Shown here in pieces: positions 28,019 through 34,300 of a stretch of DNA of 59,246 nt (within the stretch, counting starts at the first letter, position 1; the number at the start of each line of letters is the position of its first letter). The stretch is taken from assembly GCA_030838445.1 (NCBI GenBank), contig JAUZFQ010000016.1, forward strand, positions 1-59,246, written 5' to 3'. The translations under genes and the position numbers were made by a program. The notes beneath the pieces are model-generated. The model was given only the letters and a program-made list of their open reading frames with translations, made no database searches and had not been told where the DNA came from. The stretch is from Pyrinomonadaceae bacterium (lineage in GTDB: Bacteria; Acidobacteriota; Blastocatellia; Pyrinomonadales; Pyrinomonadaceae).

Positions 28019-28648
28019 ATGGAAGAACGGGGAGAGCCACAAGTAATAGTCCCGCCGGGCGGCGCGGGCGGGTTGGAGTTGGAACGTCTGGTGCTGGCTT
28101 CGAGTAGCCCGCGGCGCGCGGAGATTTTGCGCGCCGTCGGCTGGCCGTTCGAGGCCGTGGCGGCGAACGTTGACGAGACGGCGCGCGGCGGCGAAGAGGT
28201 GGTCGAGTACGTGGAGCGTCTGGCGTGCGAGAAGGCGGAGGTGGTGGCGGAGGGGCGCGCGTCCGGTCTCGTGGTCGGCGCGGACACGGTGGTCGCGGTC
28301 GGCGGTCAGGTGCTCGGCAAGCCGTCCGACGACGAGGACGCGCGGCGGATGCTGCGGCTGTTGAGCGGGAGGTGGCACGACGTGCTGACCGGCGTCGCGC
28401 TCGTGCGCGCGGAGACGGGCGAGGTGCTCGTCTCACACGAACTGACGCGCGTGCGCTTCGCGGCGATGAGCGACGAGGAGATTGACGGGTACATCGCGAC
28501 GGGCGAACCGGCGGACAAGGCGGGCGCGTACGGCGTGCAGGGACGCGCCTCGCTCTTCATCGAAGAGATCGAGGGCGACTACTGGAACGTCGTCGGCCTG
28601 CCGGTGCGTCTGCTCTACAAGCTGGCGGGAGAGAGCCGTAGTTCGTAG
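28019..28648 (+). CDS. maf: Maf-type nucleoside triphosphate pyrophosphatase
   Basis: 209 aa. LVLASSSPRRAEILRAVGW is the Maf signature; KASRAVG-equivalent VGADTVVAVGGQVLGKPSDD and YGVQGRASLFIEEIEGDYWN follow. Maf proteins hydrolyse modified or canonical NTPs to monophosphates and can prevent incorporation of altered bases. About 20 extra residues precede the first strand. GGGGAG stands before the ATG. Confidence 0.95.
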   Translation: MEERGEPQVIVPPGGAGGLELERLVLASSSPRRAEILRAVGWPFEAVAANVDETARGGEEVVEYVERLACEKAEVVAEGRASGLVVGADTVVAVGGQVLGKPSDDEDARRMLRLLSGRWHDVLTGVALVRAETGEVLVSHELTRVRFAAMSDEEIDGYIATGEPADKAGAYGVQGRASLFIEEIEGDYWNVVGLPVRLLYKLAGESRSS

Positions 28649-28694
28649 CCGCAGAGAGAGCGCAGAGGGCGCGCATAGTAAAAATAAAAAACGG

Positions 28695-28726
28695 CGGGGG
28701 CTGCTTCAATCAAGAAGCAGCCCCCG
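28695..28726. terminator. bidirectional intrinsic terminator
   Basis: A perfect 13-bp stem (28695-28707 with 28714-28726, CGGGGGCTGCTTC) and 6-base loop, with an A-rich stretch on the left and T-rich on the right, stands between two convergent genes. Confidence 0.9.
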
Positions 28727-28773
28727 TTGTTTGATGAGAGTGTCGCTGGCCGGAATGAAACCGGGCGGGCGAC

Positions 28774-29325
28774 TCAGAGAAGTTTGTTGATGCGCGCGGA
28801 GAGGCGTTGGACGAGGTTGCCTTCGGGGTCGAGGCCGCCGATGGGGTCGCCGGAAATCTGGCCGCTCTTGTCGAAGATGACGAGCGCGGGCAGTTGGTTG
28901 CGATCCACGCCCATGCGCTTGAAGAGCGTGCCGTCGGGGTCGCGCAAGACGCCAATCTTGAGTCCGTTCTTGCGCGCGAACGAGCGCAGTTGATCGTCCG
29001 TCGCGAAGTTCTTCGACTTCTGCGATTCCGAATCGGTGCTCACCCAGTAGACTCTCAAATCGCGGTCGCGGTACTCGTCGGCGAGTCGCTGCACGCCTTC
29101 GATCTGCGTGCGCGAGAGCGGCAGCCACGACGCGCCGAAGGCGAGGATCACCACGTCGCCGCGCAACTGCTCGGAGGTGATACTACCGCCGTCCACCGAG
29201 CGCAGCGAAAATTCCGGCAAGGCGTCTTGCGTGTTCGCGGCGGGCGCGACCGCGAACGCCTGCGCGAAGACGAGCGTCGAGGAGAGCAACAGACCGGCGA
29301 TAAAACGGGGGGACTTCGTAAACAT
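28774..29325 (-). CDS. exported TlpA/AhpC-like thioredoxin-fold protein without CxxC
   Basis: 183 aa from the ATG at 29325 (AGGAG upstream), with a signal peptide (FIAGLLLSSTLVFAQAFA). The fold is clear: LPEFSLRSVDGGSITSEQLR, GDVVILAFGASWLPLSRTQI, VYWVSTDSESQ, GVLRDPDGTLFKRMGVDRNQ and LPALVIFDKSG. At the place of the redox WCxxC it has WLPLS, so both cysteines are missing; it cannot act as a thiol oxidoreductase. It may be a binding or chaperone-like relative. Confidence 0.85.
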   Translation of the reverse strand: MFTKSPRFIAGLLLSSTLVFAQAFAVAPAANTQDALPEFSLRSVDGGSITSEQLRGDVVILAFGASWLPLSRTQIEGVQRLADEYRDRDLRVYWVSTDSESQKSKNFATDDQLRSFARKNGLKIGVLRDPDGTLFKRMGVDRNQLPALVIFDKSGQISGDPIGGLDPEGNLVQRLSARINKLL

Positions 29326-29504
29326 TTTTTCTCCTTCTACACGGCGTCTCACGATCCCCGGCGGCGTTCCGGCGGGCTGAACTAACTTCGCCCGCGGTGC
29401 GCCCGGCTGGTACGTGAAACGCTTCCCGTACCGAAATAGTTAGATGTACGGTCAGAAAGAACCGTTGGATTGAAGGCGAACAACCAGCCCGTCCGGGTTG
29501 AAGT

Positions 29505-30224
29505 TTAAGTCTGTGTGACGGGCGGCGGGACTCCGAAAATCTCTTCGTGTAGCGCGCGGTAATCTTCCCACGTATCCATGTCGCGCGCAACGTATTCTGA
29601 CTCGACCGGCAGGCGCAAGACCTCGCCCGCGTGCGCGCGGAACAAGGCGCGCAAACCGCCCGCCGCGTCCAGATTCAGGAGCGACGCGCGCAGGCTGTTG
29701 CTGACTAAGACAGGATGCCCGCCGCGTCCCTGCCACTCCGGCACGACGACGCGCGCGCCCGTCCGCCGGTGCGCCGCGATGACCTCCACGATCTCTCTCG
29801 ACGTCACCGCCGGGTGATCCGCGAGCGCGATCAGCAACGCGCCCGTCGCCGCCGCGCCGCCGTCCTCGTCCTCGACGCCTGCGGACAGAGCCTCCACGCC
29901 CCGCGCAATCGAGACGCCCATCTCGCTCCCGACCTCTCGGTTGAGCGCGAAGCGGACGGGCAGATGCGCGAGCGCCGCGCGCACCTCTTCCGCGCGATGG
30001 CCGACGACGACGACGACCTCGCCCACGCCCGCCGCGAGCAGATTGTTGACACAGGTTTCGATGACGGTCTGCGCGCCGAAAGGCAGCAGCGGCTTGAACG
30101 CGCCCATGCGCCGCGAGCGTCCGGCGGCGAGAAGGATAGCGGAGATTAAGGGATGAGGGATGAGAGATGAGGGATGAACAGGAGAGGCGTCTAACTTCCT
30201 TGAAGGCTTTTCTTCATCGCTCAT
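29505..30224 (-). CDS. MocA/MobA-like molybdenum cofactor nucleotidyltransferase
   Basis: 239 aa. ISAILLAAGRSRRMGAFKPL is the Rossmann-like NTP-transferase motif of MobA/MocA enzymes; VVVVVGHRAEEVRAAL, IALADHPAVTSREIVEVIAA and GHPVLVS follow. MocA attaches CMP to molybdopterin for hydroxylases of the xanthine dehydrogenase family, matching the adjacent Mo-hydroxylase genes. The first ~27 residues (through HPSSLIPHPL) are encoded by a GGATGA-type palindrome, which also supplies the ATG and a GAGG ribosome site. Confidence 0.88.
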   Translation of the reverse strand: MSDEEKPSRKLDASPVHPSSLIPHPLISAILLAAGRSRRMGAFKPLLPFGAQTVIETCVNNLLAAGVGEVVVVVGHRAEEVRAALAHLPVRFALNREVGSEMGVSIARGVEALSAGVEDEDGGAAATGALLIALADHPAVTSREIVEVIAAHRRTGARVVVPEWQGRGGHPVLVSNSLRASLLNLDAAGGLRALFRAHAGEVLRLPVESEYVARDMDTWEDYRALHEEIFGVPPPVTQT

Positions 30225-30236
30225 GCCTCATCCCTC
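30149..30236. repeat. GGATGA-type palindrome overlapping a gene start
   Basis: Left arm 30149-30178 (GGGATGAGGGATGAGAGATG...) pairs with 30212-30236 (TCATCGCTCATGCCTCATCC...). The MocA-like gene's ATG (30222-30224) lies in the right arm and its codons 16-26 in the left arm. Confidence 0.75.
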
Positions 30237-30249
30237 TCGAACGCGCGGG

Positions 30250-31236
30250 CTAGTTTTCCTGCAACGCTTCGAGCGCGCGCATGACGTAAGTGCGCGTCAT
30301 CTGCTTGCGCCAGTTCATGATGAAATCCGTGTTGTCGAGCGGGCGCGCTTTGACGTAGCACGCCTCGGCCGCCGCACGCATCCGCTCCGGGTTGAGTCGC
30401 CCGCCGACGAGCGCCGCCTCCGCCTCGCGCACCGCGACGGGCGCGGGCGCGATGCCGCCCAGAATCAACTTCGCCGCGCGCACCGTCCCGTCCGCCTCCG
30501 TGTCGAGCCGCACGGCTACGCCGAGGACGGGGAAGTCGAACGCGCCGCGTCGCCTGAGCTTCTTGTAGACCGCGCGCCAGCCTGCCACCGGCGGCAAAAG
30601 GATGTCGGCCAGCAACTCGTCCGGCCGCTTGTGCAGGTAGGCGATGCCGTCGTCGTTGTACAACCCTTCGGCCGTCACCTCGCGCTCGCCGAGCGTCGAG
30701 ACGAGCCGCACGCGCGCGCCCATCGCGACCATCAACGGCACGAGGTCGGCCGACTGCACCGCCCAACACTTCGACGACCCCGGCGCGACCCAACACACGT
30801 CGCCGTCCTTCTTCAGACAGAAGTTGATGCCCTTGCGCCACTCGTAATTCTGATCGTAATAATTGCAGCGCGTGTCGAGCAGGAGGTTTCCGCCGACCGT
30901 CCCCATGTTGCGCAAGACGGGCGTCGAGATCGTCCGCGCCGCCGCCACGACCGACGGGTAATCGCGATTCACCAACGGGTGCTCGCACAAATCCGTCAGC
31001 GTCACGCCCGCGCCTATCCGCAAGCCGCTCCGCCCGTCGCCCTCGATCCGGTTCAACTCCGCGACGCGCCCCACCGAGATGACCGTCTTCGGCGTCTGCT
31101 GCCGCCGCTTCATATTCGGATACAAGTCTGTCCCGCCCGCCACGAACTGTCCCGCCGCGCCCGCGTCCGCCATCATCTTCACCGCGTCCTTAATCTCTTT
31201 AGGCACGCGATACTCAAACTTCGGAAGTCTCATCAT
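30250..31236 (-). CDS. Mo-hydroxylase FAD subunit with HcrB-type 4Fe-4S loop
   Basis: 328 aa FAD-binding subunit of the xanthine dehydrogenase family. FAD motifs: AGGTDLYPNMKRR and NMGTVGGNLLLDTRC. Between them and the CO-DH flavin C-domain lies an extra loop with C124, C140, C148 and C157. The gaps of 16, 8 and 9 residues equal those of the [4Fe-4S] ligands of 4-hydroxybenzoyl-CoA reductase beta subunit (HcrB). This suggests an enzyme of that reductase subclass or one using low-potential electrons. Partner genes: Mo subunit (31802-34267) and 2Fe-2S subunit (36517-37047). The toxin cassette lies between this gene and the Mo subunit. Confidence 0.9.
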   Translation of the reverse strand: MMRLPKFEYRVPKEIKDAVKMMADAGAAGQFVAGGTDLYPNMKRRQQTPKTVISVGRVAELNRIEGDGRSGLRIGAGVTLTDLCEHPLVNRDYPSVVAAARTISTPVLRNMGTVGGNLLLDTRCNYYDQNYEWRKGINFCLKKDGDVCWVAPGSSKCWAVQSADLVPLMVAMGARVRLVSTLGEREVTAEGLYNDDGIAYLHKRPDELLADILLPPVAGWRAVYKKLRRRGAFDFPVLGVAVRLDTEADGTVRAAKLILGGIAPAPVAVREAEAALVGGRLNPERMRAAAEACYVKARPLDNTDFIMNWRKQMTRTYVMRALEALQEN

Positions 31237-31263
31237 AACAATTTAAATTTCCCTTGCTCTTAT

Positions 31264-31287
31264 GAATGAATCGCCACGCGCGGCATC
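31264..31287. repeat. 24-bp direct repeat, left copy
   Basis: Identical over 24 bases to 31806-31829 (GAATGAATCGCCACGCGCGG... ), 26 of 27 with flanks. It reproduces the last codons of the Mo-subunit gene next to the FAD-subunit gene, and lies just beyond the antitoxin stop. Confidence 0.95.
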
Positions 31288-31291
31288 CATG

Positions 31292-31510
31292 TCAGGCTCG
31301 CTTCTTGTCTTCAATCTTCAACTCAGGATGGCGCGCGAGGAAGCCGCCGCGCTTCATCTTGTAGCGGCCGGGCTTGAGCGTGGCATCCTCTTCAATCCCG
31401 GCCTCAAGGTCGCGCCGGTAATCCTCTTCCGAGATTTCGATGGTCACGTTCTCGCCGTCATCTTCGACCACGGTGAAGACAAACGGCCTATCTGTTTTTT
31501 GTTCGCTCAT
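31292..31510 (-). CDS. putative antitoxin, non-BrnA type
   Basis: 72 aa, overlapping the end of the BrnT-like gene by 23 bases, as in toxin-antitoxin pairs with the toxin first. It is acidic in the middle (VVEDDGENVTIEISEEDYRR) and basic at the end (GRYKMKRGGFLARHPELK). The usual BrnA partner is a ribbon-helix-helix protein with a C-terminal Arc-like domain; I see no such pattern. Its role as antitoxin is inferred from position and size only. Confidence 0.6.
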   Translation of the reverse strand: MSEQKTDRPFVFTVVEDDGENVTIEISEEDYRRDLEAGIEEDATLKPGRYKMKRGGFLARHPELKIEDKKRA

Positions 31511-31769
31511 AAATTTGTTGCTCTAACTGGTTGGCCTTCCGAGCGGAAATGATGCGGATCACGTCGCCCGTCCGTTCAGCGTAAATCACGTACAGTAACC
31601 GACGACTCGACAGGCCGATGATGAAGAACCGGCTTTCCGTCTCAGAGTGCTCCGCGTCGTAATCTTCTAGCCCGTTCGGGTCATAAAAGACTTCCGTAGC
31701 TTCTCCGAAGCTGACCCCATGCTTCGCTAAATTGGTCTGTGCCTTCGCATCGTTCCATTCAAATCTCAA
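31488..31769 (-). CDS. brnT: BrnT-family toxin (RelE-like RNase)
   Basis: 93 aa. FEWNDAKAQTNLAKHGVSFG, ATEVFYDPNG, SRFFIIGLSSRRLLYVIYAE and VIRIISARKANQLEQQIYE are characteristic of BrnT, a ribosome-independent mRNase of the RelE fold. The protein is full length. It lies in a ~540-bp cassette bounded by a 24-bp direct repeat inside the Mo-hydroxylase operon. Confidence 0.92.
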   Translation of the reverse strand: MRFEWNDAKAQTNLAKHGVSFGEATEVFYDPNGLEDYDAEHSETESRFFIIGLSSRRLLYVIYAERTGDVIRIISARKANQLEQQIYERTKNR

Positions 31770-31801
31770 CAGCGATCCTTCCTTCGTGCTTAACTATCGT
31801 T

Positions 31802-34267
31802 CTACGAATGAATCGCCACGCGCGGCATCTCGCGCCCGTCGCCGCCTTCGGCGGGGGTGGCGACTTTGAGCGGTTCAGGCCATTCGACCGAGGGGACGCC
31901 TTTGGGGCCGAAGCGCGCGGGCTTGCCCTGTGCCTTCGAGCGGAGCGCGGCGAGGACTTTCTCCGGCGTGATCGGCACTTCGTCCACGCGCACGCCGACG
32001 GCATCGTAGACGGCGTTGGCGATGGCGGGCATGACGGGGAGGAGTGGCCCCTGCCCGACCTCTTTCGCGCCGAAGGGGCCATTCGGGTCGGCGTCTTCGA
32101 TGAGATAGGTTTTCACGTCGCACATCTCGTGCGTCGTCGGGCTTTTGTATTCGAGGAGCGACGGAAATTTGTGGACGACGTTGCGGTTGGCGCGGTAAGT
32201 CATCTCTTCCATGAGCGCCTCGCCGAGTCCCATGTAGACGCCGCCCTCGACCTGCCCCATGACGAGCATCGGGTTGATACTCTGTCCGATGTCGTGGCCG
32301 ATCCAGACGCGTTCGACTGTGACGAAACCCGTCTCTGCGTCAACGTCAACTTCGGCGATGGCGGCCGAGTAACTGTAGGCGGGCGAGGGGCCGACGCCCG
32401 CGCCTTTGAACTTGCCGGGCGAGCGCGGCGGCGTGTACGAGCCGACCGTCCCAATCGTGCCATACTTCGACTCCGCCAGCACGACCGCCTCGGCGAAGGT
32501 GACGCCCACGTCGGGGTTCTCTACGTCGAAGACGCGGTGATCTGCGAACGAGAGGTTCTCGACGGGCAGCGAAAGTTTTTCGGCGACGGCCTTGCTCAAG
32601 AGTTCGCGCGCGCGTTCGGCGGCTTGCAGGGCGGCGTTGCCGGTCATCAAGGTGACGCGGCTCGAATAGCTGCCGAGGTCAACCGGCGTGAGGTCTGTGT
32701 CGGCGGTCACGACGCGGATGTCGAAAGGATCGATCCCCAGGACTTCGGCGACGATGTAGGCGAGGACGGAATCCGAGCCTTGCCCGATGTCGGTCGAGCC
32801 GCACTGGACGCGTACGCCGCCCTGCCGGTCGAGTCCGAGTTGGACGCCCGAATGCGGCATGTTGTTCCAGTAGATCGGCAGCCCCGCGCCGCAGATGTAA
32901 CTACTGCAAGCTAGCCCCACGCCCTTGCCGTAAGGCAGCTTGCGAAACTTGTCTTTCCAGCCCGAGCCTTCCACAATCTTCTCGATGCACTTGCCGAGTC
33001 CCATGCTGCCGATGCGCAGGTAGTTGGCCGTCAGCGAGTAGGGTTTGACCAGATGCTTGAGACGCATCTCGGCCGGGTCGAGTTTGAGATCGTCCGCGAT
33101 CTTGTCGAGTTGGACTTCGAGGCCGAAGCGCGGCTGCGGCGTGCCGTGCCCGCGCTTGGGGCCGCAGGGCGGCTTGTTGGTGAAGGCGCGAAGCCCGCGG
33201 AAGCGGTAGCGCGGCACGTCATACGTGACGGTTTGCAGCGCGCCCGTGTAGAACGTGGAGGCGACACCGTAAGAGCCGTATGCGCCGCCATCGAGGAACG
33301 ACTGGAAATCCATCGCCGTGATCGAGCCGTCGCGTTTGACGCCCGTCTTGACGTGCATCAGGACGGGATGGCGGCCGCGGTGACAGTAGAAAACTTCCTC
33401 GCGCGTCAGAGTTATTTTGACGGGGCGACCCGTGATCATCGAGAGCTTGCAGACGGCGACTTCGTGGTTGAAGGGATCGCTCTTGCCGCCGAAGCCGCCG
33501 CCGTTCGGCGTGGCGATGACGCGGATGTGCGCGGCCGGAAGACCGAGGACTTTCGTCAGCGCGCGGTGGACGTAGTGCGGCGTCTGCGTCGAACTCCAGA
33601 GCGTCAATTTATTGTCGGGGTCGAAGTGTGCGACCGACGCGTGCTGCTCCATGGGCAGGTGCGTGTTGCCCTCGTAGAAGAAGGTGTCTTCGCGGATGAG
33701 ATCGGCCGCGGCGAAGCCCTCGTCCATGTCGCCGAATTCGAGGTGGACTTTCTTGTGGACGTTGCCGCTCTCGCCGTAGTCCTGCACGCGCGGCTCGTCA
33801 ATCATGATCGCCTCTTCGATGCTCGTGATCGTCTGAAGTTTGTCATACTCGACTTCGATCAAGTTCATCGCCTCGAACGCCGTGTCCTCGTCAACGGCGG
33901 CGACGGCCGCCACCGGGTCGCCGATGAAGCGCACGCGGTCGGTGCAGAGCGCGTGCTCGTCCTGACTGACGGGCAGGATGCCGTAACTCGTCGGCAAGTC
34001 CTCGCCCGTGATGACGGCATGCACGCCGGGCAGAGCACGCGCCTTCGAGGTGTCTATTTTAACGATGCGCGCGTGCGGCTCGTGCGTGCGCAGAAGTTTG
34101 GCGAAGAGCATGCGCGGCAGCACGATGTCGTCGGCAAACTTCGTCTGCCCCGTACACTTCGCGCGCGCGTCAACCTTGCGAAAGGGTCGGCCGACCACTT
34201 TCAAATCTTTCTGTCGCGCGCCGCCCGCGCCGTTGTTGCCGTGTCCGTTGTTTCCGCTATTGCCCAT
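31802..34267 (-). CDS. Mo-hydroxylase molybdopterin-binding subunit
   Basis: 821 aa large subunit of the xanthine dehydrogenase family. Seen: GRPFRKVDARAKCTGQTKFA, ATPNGGGFGGKSDPFNHEVA, RGHGTPQPRFGLEVQLDKIA, GSTDIGQGSDSVLAYIVAEV and, near the C-end, NGPFGAKEVGQGPLLPVMPA with the catalytic Glu of these hydroxylases. With the HcrB-type FAD subunit it resembles the HcrA/Mo subunit of aromatic-CoA or purine-oxidising enzymes; substrate unknown. The N-terminus is Asn/Gly rich. The R-M fusion gene lies directly upstream (33-base gap). Its last codons are duplicated at 31264-31287. Confidence 0.93.
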   Translation of the reverse strand: MGNSGNNGHGNNGAGGARQKDLKVVGRPFRKVDARAKCTGQTKFADDIVLPRMLFAKLLRTHEPHARIVKIDTSKARALPGVHAVITGEDLPTSYGILPVSQDEHALCTDRVRFIGDPVAAVAAVDEDTAFEAMNLIEVEYDKLQTITSIEEAIMIDEPRVQDYGESGNVHKKVHLEFGDMDEGFAAADLIREDTFFYEGNTHLPMEQHASVAHFDPDNKLTLWSSTQTPHYVHRALTKVLGLPAAHIRVIATPNGGGFGGKSDPFNHEVAVCKLSMITGRPVKITLTREEVFYCHRGRHPVLMHVKTGVKRDGSITAMDFQSFLDGGAYGSYGVASTFYTGALQTVTYDVPRYRFRGLRAFTNKPPCGPKRGHGTPQPRFGLEVQLDKIADDLKLDPAEMRLKHLVKPYSLTANYLRIGSMGLGKCIEKIVEGSGWKDKFRKLPYGKGVGLACSSYICGAGLPIYWNNMPHSGVQLGLDRQGGVRVQCGSTDIGQGSDSVLAYIVAEVLGIDPFDIRVVTADTDLTPVDLGSYSSRVTLMTGNAALQAAERARELLSKAVAEKLSLPVENLSFADHRVFDVENPDVGVTFAEAVVLAESKYGTIGTVGSYTPPRSPGKFKGAGVGPSPAYSYSAAIAEVDVDAETGFVTVERVWIGHDIGQSINPMLVMGQVEGGVYMGLGEALMEEMTYRANRNVVHKFPSLLEYKSPTTHEMCDVKTYLIEDADPNGPFGAKEVGQGPLLPVMPAIANAVYDAVGVRVDEVPITPEKVLAALRSKAQGKPARFGPKGVPSVEWPEPLKVATPAEGGDGREMPRVAIHS
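31806..31829. repeat. 24-bp direct repeat, right copy
   Basis: Lies inside the 3' end of the Mo-subunit gene (codons for MPRVAIHS). Partner of 31264-31287; the two flank the toxin-antitoxin genes. Confidence 0.95.
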
Positions 34268-34300
34268 AAACTATAGCCATACCTTTAAGTTTGTCACGCT

